DNA of 64,000 nt, from contig NZ_VXCA01000027.1 of NCBI RefSeq assembly GCF_011369485.1, positions 62,001 to 126,000 of the forward strand. The letters are read 5' to 3'. The position numbers were made by a program, and so were the translations under genes. Positions 54,810 through 62,820 of this stretch are shown piece by piece. This DNA is from Pseudomonas atagonensis (GTDB lineage Bacteria > Pseudomonadota > Gammaproteobacteria > Pseudomonadales > Pseudomonadaceae). Every line of letters begins with the position of its first letter. The stretch's first letter is position 1. The notes beneath the pieces are model-generated. The model made no database searches. It saw nothing but the letters and a program-made list of their open reading frames with translations, and was not told the DNA's origin.

Positions 54810-54848
54810 CGTAAACAAATCTTTACGAGGCGTAACGCAAACTTTCCG
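54810..54848. promoter_or_regulatory. Tandem PhhR/TyrR-type boxes
   Basis: Box 1 (54810-54827) is CGTAAACAAATCTTTACG, a palindrome whose arms CGTAAA/TTTACG match TGTAAA-N6-TTTACA at 10 of 12 positions. Box 2 (54831-54848) is the weaker CGTAACGCAAACTTTCCG (8 of 12). The starts are 21 bases apart, two helical turns, like the strong/weak box pairs at TyrR-regulated promoters. They lie about 240-280 bases before the peptide gene at 55090 and 610 before aroP. Confidence 0.55.
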
Positions 54849-54884
54849 TTTCAGAAATTTCTGACAGACGTCTGCAAATTGACG

Positions 54885-55010
54885 GTAGCTAGCTTGCTAT
54901 CGAAAAAGATCGCTTAGTTTTCTGTTTTTAAATAAGAAACTTCATTCAAAAAAACAGAATAAAAAGTCTATTTAAAAATTAAATAAATAATTTTTTGCAC
55001 ATTAAAAGTC
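54885..55010. other. AT-rich segment before the peptide gene
   Basis: About 125 bases dominated by A and T (for example TTTAAAAATTAAATAAATAA), in sharp contrast to the surrounding high-GC DNA. It probably contains the promoter of the peptide gene and could bind MvaT/MvaU-type silencers. Confidence 0.6.
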
Positions 55011-55089
55011 CCTGAACTAGGTTCTTCACGTCTTGCCGGCCACCTCGACCGGTCAGTCACAACCGTGAAAGTCATCTAGGAGATCGACC

Positions 55090-55227
55090 ATGCAAGCACT
55101 GGAAAAAGACGTGGATACCGAACTGCAACTGGACGAGTGGTTTGAAGCACCGACCCATGAGGCCGCCGTGGAAATGATGCAAGCCGACGCGGTCGTGCCG
55201 TTCGGCACGGCGATGTGGCCTCTGTAA
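55090..55227 (+). CDS. 45-residue peptide, possible precursor peptide
   Basis: ATG 55090 has AGGAGATCGACC upstream, a very good ribosome site. The peptide begins MQALEKDVDTELQLDEWFEA, continues with an acidic helical stretch (THEAAVEMMQADA) and ends with VVPFGTAMWPL. An acidic leader-like N-terminal part followed by a short, aromatic- and Pro-containing, uncharged C-terminus is the layout of ribosomally made, modified peptides. The M29-peptidase-like gene starts 70 bases downstream in the same direction. I do not recognise the family. It might instead be a small subunit or regulator of the downstream enzyme. Confidence 0.72.
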   Translation: MQALEKDVDTELQLDEWFEAPTHEAAVEMMQADAVVPFGTAMWPL

Positions 55228-55297
55228 GACACCCCGGGCAGGCACGATCCGGCCGGTCGTGCCTGCCGCTTTCTTCACGGTCAGTCAGGGAGGACTC

Positions 55298-56263
55298 ATG
55301 GATAAGCCCCGCGCGATCTCGCATTTCCTTTACTACCTGGAACATCACCCCGCCCTCGCCGGCCTCGATTCGGCGAAGATCCTGCTCGGCCACACCGCTG
55401 ATTACGAAGCCTTGACCGGCGCCATCGCCGAACAGGCCGGCGATCACCCACGTTTTCGGTTCAGCGCCCGACGCCTGGATCTGGAAAGCAACGCAGCGCT
55501 GACATCGGCCATCACCGACAGCGATCTGTACATTTTCTTCTACGACTCTTCCACCCTGCCCAACCCGCGTCCCGACGGCCCGGAGTTCGTTCGTGCCTTG
55601 CAGGCGGTCATGGCGGAAAACTGGAAGAAGTCGCTGCTGTTCAAGGATTACGGAGACTACTTCTACGACACGTTCAGCGTCACCCCGCAGCGCATCGCGG
55701 GGCTGAACAGCCACTTGATCCAGCGCATGTCACAAGCGACGACCCTGAGCTTCAAGGACGATCACGGCTCTTGGTTTGAAACGCCGCTGAGCAGCATCAA
55801 GAAATGGACCGACATCAACGGTGTCGGCAACTTCGACCTGGCCCCCGGCGAAATCGCCACTCACAGTGAAGCGATCAATGGCCATGTGAAGTTCAAGGGC
55901 ACCTTCCTCAGCACCATTCCGTTTGCGCGCAAGTACGGCGTGCTGGAGTCGCCGCTGGAGTTGTGGATCGAGAACTCGACCATCAGCCGCATCGCCACGG
56001 AGGTGCCGGGACTGGAGCACGATTTCAACAAGTACCTGGACGCCAATCCTTCAAACCGGCGCATCGAGGAATTGGGGATTGGCACCAACGAAGGCGTGAA
56101 GAATTTGTACGCGCGCAATGCCGGGTTCGAGGAACGGCATTGCGGGCTGCATCTCGGGCTTGGCGGTGGGGCCAAGGGCAGTCATCACCTGGATCTGATC
56201 TTCTCTGGCGGGGTGTTGGCGCTGGATGACAAGCCGGTGTTTGATGGGCGTTTTGTGTTCTAG
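55298..56263 (+). CDS. M29 aminopeptidase-like metalloenzyme
   Basis: From ATG 55298 (GGGAGGACTC upstream) the product has 321 residues. The C-terminal half resembles the M29 (aminopeptidase T/S) family. Likely metal ligands are Glu185 in LAPGEIATHSEA, Glu258 in EELGIGTN, His285 in GLHLGLGGG, and His297 with Asp299 in HHLDLIF. The N-terminal half (residues 1-160) differs from classic M29 enzymes and the protein is about 80-90 residues shorter than AmpT. Placed behind the 45-residue peptide gene, it may process that peptide; a different hydrolase or transferase role with the same fold is possible. It ends at a REPIN and terminator. Confidence 0.78.
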   Translation: MDKPRAISHFLYYLEHHPALAGLDSAKILLGHTADYEALTGAIAEQAGDHPRFRFSARRLDLESNAALTSAITDSDLYIFFYDSSTLPNPRPDGPEFVRALQAVMAENWKKSLLFKDYGDYFYDTFSVTPQRIAGLNSHLIQRMSQATTLSFKDDHGSWFETPLSSIKKWTDINGVGNFDLAPGEIATHSEAINGHVKFKGTFLSTIPFARKYGVLESPLELWIENSTISRIATEVPGLEHDFNKYLDANPSNRRIEELGIGTNEGVKNLYARNAGFEERHCGLHLGLGGGAKGSHHLDLIFSGGVLALDDKPVFDGRFVF

Positions 56264-56290
56264 CCTGAAATTTCTTTATTGAGGCTACCG

Positions 56291-56373
56291 GCCTCTTCGC
56301 GAGCAAGACCGCTCCCACAGGGGATTTGTGTACGACACCGATCCAACGCGGGAGCGGGCTTGCTCGCGAAGAG
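56291..56373. repeat. REPIN after the M29-like gene
   Basis: Inverted arms CTCTTCGCGAGCAAGACCGC and GCGGGCTTGCTCGCGAAGAG flank a short spacer. Same family as the repeat at 58061-58150. Confidence 0.85.
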
Positions 56374-56409
56374 CCCCTGAAAGACACCACAACCTTTTTA
56401 GGTGAGACG

Positions 56410-56443
56410 AAAAAAAACGCCAACCCTGCGGTTGGCGTTTTTT
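56410..56443. terminator. Bidirectional terminator between the M29-like gene and rluB
   Basis: Stem AACGCCAACC / GGTTGGCGTT with a short CTGC loop, with A-run on the left and T-run on the right; serves rluB on the minus strand and the peptide/M29 unit on the plus strand. Confidence 0.9.
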
Positions 56444-56462
56444 CAGCTGCGGCTAAACCTGA

Positions 56463-57683
56463 TTACTCAGGCTTCTTGCGACCAAACCCCGGACGCTGGC
56501 CGGAACCGGCCGGTGCGCCGCGACGCTTGCCCGATGGCTTATCGCCGTCGACCAGTTTGATCCCCGGACGCTTCGGCGCAGGCTTGGCCGGACGCTTGTT
56601 GGTGGTGTCCGCCGGACGATCCGCCACTGGCGTGCCACGACCGGCAGGTGCACCGCGCTCGCCACGCTCAGTGCGACCGTTGGCCGGACGCGGAGCGCGC
56701 TCGCCGTCACGGGTAACTGGCTTGCGGGCTGGGCGCTCGCCTTCGATCTGCGGCTCACGCCCCGGACGCGGGCCAGTTGGCGCGCCAGCCGCGGGACGCA
56801 AGGTACGCACGCGCTCGGTCTTGGCCATCGGCCGCGACGATTTGCGCTGCATGCGCTCCAGCTTGTCTTTGCTCTTGGCGTTCAGTTGCGGCATCGCCAC
56901 TGGGGTCAGACCCACTTCAGCGCTGAGGATGTCGACTTCGTACTGGCTCATTTCGCGCCAGCGGCCCATCGGCAGGTCAGAATTGAGGAACACTGGACCG
57001 AAACGCACGCGTTTCAGACGGCTGACCACCAGACCTTGCGATTCCCAGAGGCGACGAACCTCACGGTTACGGCCTTCCATCACCACGCAGTGATACCAGT
57101 GGTTGAAGCCTTCGCCACCCGGCGCCTGCTTGATGTCGGTGAACTTGGCCGGGCCGTCTTCCAGCACGACGCCGGCCTTCAGGCGCTCGATCATTTCGTC
57201 ATCGACTTCACCGCGTACACGCACGGCGTACTCGCGGTCCATCTCGTAGGACGGGTGCATCAGGCGGTTGGCCAATTCACCGTCGGTGGTGAACATCAGC
57301 AAACCGGTGGTGTTGATGTCGAGACGACCGATGTTGATCCAGCGCCCTTCTTTCGGACGCGGCAGCTTGTCGAACACGGTCGGACGGCCTTCCGGGTCGT
57401 CACGGGTGCAGATCTCGCCATCGGGTTTGTTGTACATGATCACGCGGCGCACCGATTCGGCAGCCTCTTCGCGCTTGATCACCTTGCCATCAATGGTGAT
57501 GGCGTCGTGCATGTCGACGCGCAGACCGAGGGTGGCGTCTTTGCCATTGACCTTGATCCGGCCCTGGCTGATCCAGGATTCCACGTCACGGCGCGAGCCG
57601 ACGCCGATACGGGCGAGGACTTTCTGCAGCTTTTCGCCTGCTGGGCCGATTTCCTGGTCGTCTTTCTGATTGATGTCACTCAT
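56463..57683 (-). CDS. rluB: 23S rRNA pseudouridine 2605 synthase RluB
   Basis: From ATG 57683 (MSDINQKDDQEIG; GGGAGG upstream) the product has 406 residues. The S4 RNA-binding domain spans about 18-65. The catalytic Asp122 is in GRLDINTTGLL, and GRNREVRRLWE is the second family motif. It converts U2605 of 23S rRNA to pseudouridine. Residues about 265-406 form an Arg/Pro/Gly/Lys-rich disordered tail not needed for the core enzyme. scpB lies upstream. Confidence 0.95.
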   Translation of the reverse strand: MSDINQKDDQEIGPAGEKLQKVLARIGVGSRRDVESWISQGRIKVNGKDATLGLRVDMHDAITIDGKVIKREEAAESVRRVIMYNKPDGEICTRDDPEGRPTVFDKLPRPKEGRWINIGRLDINTTGLLMFTTDGELANRLMHPSYEMDREYAVRVRGEVDDEMIERLKAGVVLEDGPAKFTDIKQAPGGEGFNHWYHCVVMEGRNREVRRLWESQGLVVSRLKRVRFGPVFLNSDLPMGRWREMSQYEVDILSAEVGLTPVAMPQLNAKSKDKLERMQRKSSRPMAKTERVRTLRPAAGAPTGPRPGREPQIEGERPARKPVTRDGERAPRPANGRTERGERGAPAGRGTPVADRPADTTNKRPAKPAPKRPGIKLVDGDKPSGKRRGAPAGSGQRPGFGRKKPE

Positions 57684-57837
57684 CTGGGCACCTCCCGGTG
57701 TGGTCTGTTCAGGCGCTCTGAATTGGACGCCTGAAGCATTGAAATCTGGGTTCCTGGCCGAAGGGATCGGCGAAGGGTCGCGAATCATACGCGGATGTGG
57801 GCCATCGCGCATCAGAGAGTAGTTGATCGTTGTGCAG

Positions 57838-58029
57838 TTATTTCTTTTTCCGCCGACCGGCGCTGCCCAGTTTGATCAGGCGCAACGCGGCTTCAGCCAG
57901 CACCGTGCGCTTGTCGTCCTTGTCGATTTTTTTCCAAGCCTTGATCTCGCGCTTGCTGCGGCCGCAACCGAGGCAGATGTCGTCGGTGAACTTGCAGACG
58001 CTGATGCAGGGGTCTTTTGTCGAGCTCAT
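57838..58029 (-). CDS. DUF1289 small Cys-rich protein
   Basis: The protein has 63 residues. DPCISVCKFTDDICLGCGRS holds the four Cys of the DUF1289 family (possible metal binding), and the C terminus is basic (GRRKKK). Function is unknown. It lies between rluB and scpB. Confidence 0.88.
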   Translation of the reverse strand: MSSTKDPCISVCKFTDDICLGCGRSKREIKAWKKIDKDDKRTVLAEAALRLIKLGSAGRRKKK

Positions 58030-58060
58030 CAGCTTCTCCTGGCTGGACGTAGATCCAAAT

Positions 58061-58150
58061 GTGGGAGCGGGCTTGCTCGCGAATGTGGTGTGTCAGGCGA
58101 CCTCTCTAGTGCCTGTCACTCCGTCTTCGCGAGCAAGCCCGCTCCCACAG
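58061..58150. repeat. REPIN between the DUF1289 gene and scpB
   Basis: Near-perfect inverted arms GTGGGAGCGGGCTTGCTCGC and GCGAGCAAGCCCGCTCCCAC flank a roughly 50-base spacer with TGTCAGGC/GCCTGTCA. Confidence 0.88.
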
Positions 58151-58177
58151 GAATCAACAGTGATCTTGAATACCGTA

Positions 58178-59170
58178 TCAGTCTTCAAACTCGCGGCGTT
58201 CGGCTTCAATGGCTTCGGCCAGCGCACGCGCCTCGGCTTCTTCTTCGCTCAGCTCCGGTTCGGTCTCTGGCGCCGGTTGTTCAAGGGCGGCGATGGCGGC
58301 CAACAGCTTCTCGCGGGCTTCGGCGACGCCGAGGATGTCCTCTTCCGGTTCGGCTTCAGGCTCGGCTTCAAGTTCAACTTCAATCGCCGGCTCGTCGGCC
58401 TCGACTTCAGGCTCGGTCGGCGGTGCTTCACTGTCGTCCGCCTCAGCATCGGCCGCATCACGCAACAAATCGTCGAAGTCGGTCTTGATCCCCTCCTCCA
58501 TGCTGTCCAGTTCCAGCAGCAAGGAGTGGAAACTCGTCTCTTCCTTCTCTTCCTCCGGCTCAGCGCTGGCGTCGGCCAACTCCTGCAAGCTTTGCGGCAC
58601 GGGCGCGTCGTCGAAGTCGAGCACCGGGTCGGCCTCCATCTCGCGCAGCTCGGCCAGCGGCGGCAGGTCTTCGAGATTCTTCAGGTTGAAGTGATCGAGA
58701 AAGGCCTTGGTGGTCGCGAACATGGCCGGTTTGCCCGGCACGTCGCGGTAGCCGACGATGCGGATCCACTCGCGCTCGATCAGGGTTTTGACGATGTTGC
58801 TGTTGACCGCCACACCGCGCACGTCCTCGATCTCGCCACGAGTGATCGGCTGGCGGTAGGCAATCAGCGCGATGGTTTCCAGCAAGGCGCGGGAATAGCG
58901 CTGCGGACGCTCTTCCCACAGACGCCCGACCCACGGCGAAAACTTCTCGCGGATCTGCAAGCGATAACCCGACGAGACTTCCTTGAGCTCGAACGCGCGG
59001 CCCTCGCAGGACTTGCCCAACAGGGTCAGGGCTTTCTTGAAGACTGCCGGCTCAGGCCGTTCGCCCTCTTCGAACAGTTCGAAAAGGCGTTCAAGGGATT
59101 GCGGTTTTCCCGAGGCCAACAGAAAGGCTTCAAGCAGGGGGGCCAGCTCGCGGGGTTCAGTCAGGTTCAT
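58178..59170 (-). CDS. scpB: Chromosome segregation/condensation protein ScpB
   Basis: The protein has 330 residues. The winged-helix ScpB core is in residues 1-175 (LLETIALIAYRQPITRGEIE, RGVAVNSNIVKTLIE). Beyond it lies a long acidic tail (about 178-330) made mostly of Glu, Asp and Ala. Typical ScpB is about 190-220 residues, so the tail is an extension seen in pseudomonads. With ScpA it loads or regulates the SMC condensin. It lies downstream of scpA by 11 bases. Confidence 0.95.
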   Translation of the reverse strand: MNLTEPRELAPLLEAFLLASGKPQSLERLFELFEEGERPEPAVFKKALTLLGKSCEGRAFELKEVSSGYRLQIREKFSPWVGRLWEERPQRYSRALLETIALIAYRQPITRGEIEDVRGVAVNSNIVKTLIEREWIRIVGYRDVPGKPAMFATTKAFLDHFNLKNLEDLPPLAELREMEADPVLDFDDAPVPQSLQELADASAEPEEEKEETSFHSLLLELDSMEEGIKTDFDDLLRDAADAEADDSEAPPTEPEVEADEPAIEVELEAEPEAEPEEDILGVAEAREKLLAAIAALEQPAPETEPELSEEEAEARALAEAIEAERREFED

Positions 59171-59181
59171 GTTTCGACTCG

Positions 59182-60003
59182 TTATTCGGCTCGGGCTCGC
59201 ACGTGGATCGCGGCGAACGGCTCATTCTGCACCAGCTCGACCAAGGATTCCTTGACCAGTTCAAGGATCGCCATAAAGGTCACCACCACACCGAGGCGGC
59301 CTTCTTCGGCAGTGAACAGCTCGACGAACGGCACGAAACCGCCGCCCTTGAGCCGTTCCAGTACATCGCTCATACGCTCGCGGGTCGACAGCGCCTCACG
59401 GCTGACCTGGTGGCTTTCAAACATGTCGCCACGGCGCAGCACTTCGGCCATGCACATCAAAATCTCTTCCAGCGCCACATCGGGCAACAGCTTGCGCGCG
59501 CGGGCTTCCGGGGCGTCGAGCTTGGGCACGACGACGTCGCGGCCAACCCGGCTCAAGCCATCGATACCCTCGGCAGCAGCCTTGAAGCGTTCGTATTCCT
59601 GCAAGCGGCGGATCAGTTCGGCGCGCGGGTCGTCTTCTTCGTCTTCGACGGTTTCGGCGCGCGGCAGGAGCATGCGCGACTTGATCTCGGCAAGCATCGC
59701 GGCCATCACCAGATACTCGGCGGCCAATTCCAGACGCACCGACTGCATCAACTCGACATACCCCATGTACTGGCGGGTGATTTCCGCCACCGGGATGTCG
59801 AGGATGTTGATGTTCTGTTTACGGATCAGGTAGAGCAGCAGGTCGAGCGGGCCTTCGAAGGCTTCAAGAAAGACCTCCAGCGCATCCGGCGGAATGTACA
59901 GGTCGAGCGGCATTTCCATGACCGCCTGGCCATAGACCATGGCGAACGGCAGCTCCTGCTGAGCGCCGGCCTGGGGATCGACAACGGTTTCCACTGCGGA
60001 CAT
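59182..60003 (-). CDS. scpA: Segregation and condensation protein ScpA
   Basis: The protein has 273 residues. The kleisin N-terminal block is FEGPLDLLLYLIRKQNINIL and the helical middle includes AAEYLVMAAMLAEIKSRMLL. It bridges the SMC heads and binds ScpB. The gene abuts yciO directly. Confidence 0.95.
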   Translation of the reverse strand: MSAVETVVDPQAGAQQELPFAMVYGQAVMEMPLDLYIPPDALEVFLEAFEGPLDLLLYLIRKQNINILDIPVAEITRQYMGYVELMQSVRLELAAEYLVMAAMLAEIKSRMLLPRAETVEDEEDDPRAELIRRLQEYERFKAAAEGIDGLSRVGRDVVVPKLDAPEARARKLLPDVALEEILMCMAEVLRRGDMFESHQVSREALSTRERMSDVLERLKGGGFVPFVELFTAEEGRLGVVVTFMAILELVKESLVELVQNEPFAAIHVRARAE

Positions 60004-60633
60004 TCAGGCCTCGACCATGAACGGTGCCGGATCGCCACAACCGACGCGGATCACTTCCGGATCGTCGCCGGTCAGGTCGATCACGGTGGAGGCTTTGATG
60101 CCGCCGAACCCGCCGTCGATGATCAAGTCCACTTGATGCTCAAGCAATTGACGCATTTCATAGGGATCGCTTAGCGGGTCTTCATCGCCCGGCATGATCA
60201 GCGTCACGCTCATCAAGGGCTCGCCCAGCTCGGCCAATAACGCCAGCGCAATCGGATGGCTCGGCACGCGCAGGCCGATGGTGCGCTTCTTCGGATGCAG
60301 AAGCAGACGCGGCACTTCGCGGGTGGCATTGAGAATAAAGGTGTAAGGGCCCGGCAGGTGCGCCTTGAGAATGCGGAAGGTGCCGGTGTCGATCTTGGCG
60401 TAATTGCCCAGTTGCGACAGGTCGCTGCAGATGAGCGCGAAGTTGTGCTTTTCGTCGAGCTGGCGCAAACGGCGAACGCGCTCGATGGCCGTCTTGTCGC
60501 CGATCTGGCAACCGATGGCGTAGGAAGAGTCCGTGGGATAAATCACCACCCCGCCCTTGCGGATGATCTCGACCGCCTGTTTGATCAGGCGCGCTTGCGG
60601 GTTTTCCGGATGTATCTGGAAAAATTGACTCAC
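60004..60633 (-). CDS. yciO: YciO-type Sua5/YrdC family protein
   Basis: Start at GTG 60633 (MSQFFQIHPENPQARLI; AGGTAGAG upstream) gives 209 residues, the size and sequence start of E. coli YciO (206 residues). The YrdC fold includes KGGVVIYPTDSSYAIGC and LPGPYTFIL. YciO resembles threonylcarbamoyl-AMP synthase, but its own role is not settled in the literature. The PHP-domain gene lies 13 bases upstream. Confidence 0.9.
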   Translation of the reverse strand: MSQFFQIHPENPQARLIKQAVEIIRKGGVVIYPTDSSYAIGCQIGDKTAIERVRRLRQLDEKHNFALICSDLSQLGNYAKIDTGTFRILKAHLPGPYTFILNATREVPRLLLHPKKRTIGLRVPSHPIALALLAELGEPLMSVTLIMPGDEDPLSDPYEMRQLLEHQVDLIIDGGFGGIKASTVIDLTGDDPEVIRVGCGDPAPFMVEA

Positions 60634-60646
60634 ATTCTCTACCTGT

Positions 60647-61510
60647 TCAGACGGCGGCAATAACTGTGTCATGTTTGAACCGACACCACAGGGGTGGAAG
60701 GTCCTCGGGAACCGGCCGGTACTGGCCGATCTCGGACCAGCCGCCAGGGCCATGGAAGTCACTGCCGGCGCTGACCAGCAGACCGAACTCACGGGCAAGG
60801 ATTGCCAGGCTGCCGACCTGTTCCGCAGGCTGATGGCCATTGACCACCTCGATCGCATGCCCGCCTGCTTGAATATAGTCGGCAATCAGCTTTCGGCGCT
60901 TGCTGCGGGTGAAATCGTAGTGCCACGGATGCGCCAGACTGACCCAGGCACCCGCAGCGCGCAGTGTGCCGACGGTGTCTTCCAGGGTCGGCCAGTGTTG
61001 CTTGACGTCACCGAGCTTGCCGGCGCCGAGCCATTTGCGAAAAGCCTCGGCGCGATCCTTGACGAAACCTTCACGCACCATCCAGTCGGCAAAATGCGGA
61101 CGGGCCGGCGCGTTGCCGCTATCGCCCAGTTCCTGCTGAATCTCCCGGGCGCCATCGAGGGCACCGGGCATGCCTTTGAGGGCGAGTTTGCGGCTTATTT
61201 CTTCCGACCGCAGCCAGCGGCCATCGTGCAATTTGGCGATGGCCTCGACCAGTGGCGCGGCGTTGACGTCGAAACCGTAGCCCAACACATGGATGGTTGC
61301 TCCGCCCCAGGTGCAGGACAGTTCGACGCCGTTGACCAGTTGCATGCCCAACGCGTTGGCGGCCGTGCGCGCTTCGGCGAGGCCTTCGAGGGTGTCGTGG
61401 TCGGTCAATGCCAGGACTCGCACGCCGTTCTCGAACGCACGCGCAACCAGAACCGCAGGCGCCAAGGCGCCATCGGAGGCCGTGCTGTGGCAGTGCAAAT
61501 CTACATTCAC
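60647..61510 (-). CDS. rnm: PHP-domain phosphoesterase (YciV/RNase AM type)
   Basis: From GTG 61510 (MNVDLHCHSTASDG, 287 residues). Metal ligands are in HCH (residues 6-8), TDHDTLEG, and the SLAHPWHYD and GSDFHGPG blocks. Family members hydrolyse 3',5'-nucleotide bisphosphates and trim 5' ends of rRNA (RNase AM). The yciV-yciO pairing seen here is conserved in enterobacteria. Divergent from yciB with 87 bases between. Confidence 0.88.
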   Translation of the reverse strand: MNVDLHCHSTASDGALAPAVLVARAFENGVRVLALTDHDTLEGLAEARTAANALGMQLVNGVELSCTWGGATIHVLGYGFDVNAAPLVEAIAKLHDGRWLRSEEISRKLALKGMPGALDGAREIQQELGDSGNAPARPHFADWMVREGFVKDRAEAFRKWLGAGKLGDVKQHWPTLEDTVGTLRAAGAWVSLAHPWHYDFTRSKRRKLIADYIQAGGHAIEVVNGHQPAEQVGSLAILAREFGLLVSAGSDFHGPGGWSEIGQYRPVPEDLPPLWCRFKHDTVIAAV

Positions 61511-61597
61511 GGAGAGTTGTAACCTCAAATCAGCTGGCGCTATCGCGCGCCCATATGTTTGTTATTATGCCGCCACATCCAGCTTCTGGCTCTCACT

Positions 61598-62194
61598 GTG
61601 AAACAATTCATCGATTTCATCCCGCTTCTGCTGTTTTTCATCGTTTACAAACTTGATCCACGGGTCGTCGACATCGCTGGCCATGAAGTGACTGTAGGCG
61701 GTATTTACAGCGCCACCGCGATGCTGATCATCAGTTCCCTGGTGGTTTATGGCGCGTTGTTCATCAAGCAGCGCAAGCTGGAAAAGAGCCAGTGGCTGAC
61801 GCTGATCGCCTGCCTGGTCTTCGGCAGCCTGACGCTGGCCTTCCACAGCGAGACCTTCCTGAAATGGAAAGCCCCGGTGGTCAACTGGCTGTTCGCTGCC
61901 GCCTTCATCGGCAGCCACTTCATCGGTGACCGCCTGCTGATCAAACGCATCATGGGCCATGCGCTGACCTTGCCGGATCCGGTCTGGACTCGCCTGAACA
62001 TCGCCTGGATCGCTTTTTTCCTGTTCTGCGGGGCCGCCAACCTGTTCGTCGCCTTCACCTTCCAGAGCATCTGGGTGGACTTCAAGGTGTTCGGCAGCCT
62101 GGGCATGACCGTGCTGTTCCTGGTCGCACAGGGCATTTACCTGTCCCGTCACCTGCACGACGCCGATACCACAACACCAAAAACCGAGGACTGA
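61598..62194 (+). CDS. yciB: Septation protein A homologue YciB
   Basis: From GTG 61598 (MKQFIDFIPLLLFFIVYKL) the product has 198 residues and five predicted transmembrane helices. YciB is an inner membrane protein linked to cell envelope integrity and to intracellular septation in Shigella. yciI follows directly (1 base apart). Confidence 0.93.
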   Translation: MKQFIDFIPLLLFFIVYKLDPRVVDIAGHEVTVGGIYSATAMLIISSLVVYGALFIKQRKLEKSQWLTLIACLVFGSLTLAFHSETFLKWKAPVVNWLFAAAFIGSHFIGDRLLIKRIMGHALTLPDPVWTRLNIAWIAFFLFCGAANLFVAFTFQSIWVDFKVFGSLGMTVLFLVAQGIYLSRHLHDADTTTPKTED

Positions 62195-62195
62195 C

Positions 62196-62495
62196 ATGCT
62201 TTACGCCATCATTGCCACCGACGTCGCCAACTCTCTGGAAGCCCGCCTGGCCGCCCGCCCTGCGCACCTGGAGCGCCTGCAAGCGCTCAAGGGCGAAGGC
62301 CGCATCGTATTGGCCGGCCCGCACCCGGCCGTCGACAGCAATGATCCGGGCGCAGCGGGTTTCACCGGCAGCCTGATCGTCGCCGAGTTCGACTCCCTGA
62401 GCGCCGCACAGGCCTGGGCCGATGCCGATCCGTACATTGCCGCTGGTGTGTACGCCAATGTAATCGTCAAGCCGTTCAAGCAAGTCCTCCCTTAA
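62196..62495 (+). CDS. yciI: YciI family protein
   Basis: The protein has 99 residues and the YciI (dimeric ferredoxin-like) fold: MLYAIIATDVANSLEARLAA, LVAEF-type strand and an internal His in RPAHLERL. Biochemical role unknown; close spacing to yciB shows one operon. Confidence 0.9.
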   Translation: MLYAIIATDVANSLEARLAARPAHLERLQALKGEGRIVLAGPHPAVDSNDPGAAGFTGSLIVAEFDSLSAAQAWADADPYIAAGVYANVIVKPFKQVLP

Positions 62496-62507
62496 ACAAA
62501 TTTGCAG

Positions 62508-62671
62508 TGTGGCGAGGGGTTTATGTGGCGAGGGGATTTATCCCCGTTGGGTGGCGAAGCCGCCCCAAAACCATCCAATGCGGTGTGCCTGACACACCGC
62601 ATACTCCCATTTCAGGACTGCTACGCAGCCCAACGGGGCGGTGCGACGGTTCGCTAAATCCCCTCGCCACA
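62508..62671. repeat. Large imperfect inverted repeat element
   Basis: The outer arms GTGGCGAGGGGATTTA and TAAATCCCCTCGCCAC, and inner arms such as CCCGTTGGG/CCCAACGGG and GGCGAAGCCGCC, enclose a GCGGTGTG/CACACCGC stem. The left arm word occurs twice (62511 and 62525). It shares its core with the palindrome at 45967-46000. It looks like a non-autonomous repeat with a large cruciform. It fills the 325-base gap after yciI; the rest of the gap (62672-62820) is not coding. Confidence 0.8.
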
Positions 62672-62820
62672 GAATATCGATCAGCCACAAAATATCTGTC
62701 AGCCACCAATATCCCCTCCCGAGCACTGAACCTTCCCGATTCCCACCGCTCTCAATCGCTCATTATTCTCGTTTGCCTGCCGACAACCTGCCCAATATCC
62801 ATTTGGAAGCAGGAGTCGCG

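Noticed and set aside
54493..54864. Possible gene of about 120 codons in the gap upstream of the peptide gene
   Set aside because: Arg-rich in its first part, no ribosome site, and it runs through the operator-like palindromes; more likely non-coding.
57830..59833. Plus-strand open frame of about 660 codons across scpB and scpA
   Set aside because: Composition (runs of Ser, Arg, Phe) is not protein-like and it is antisense to well-conserved scpB and scpA.
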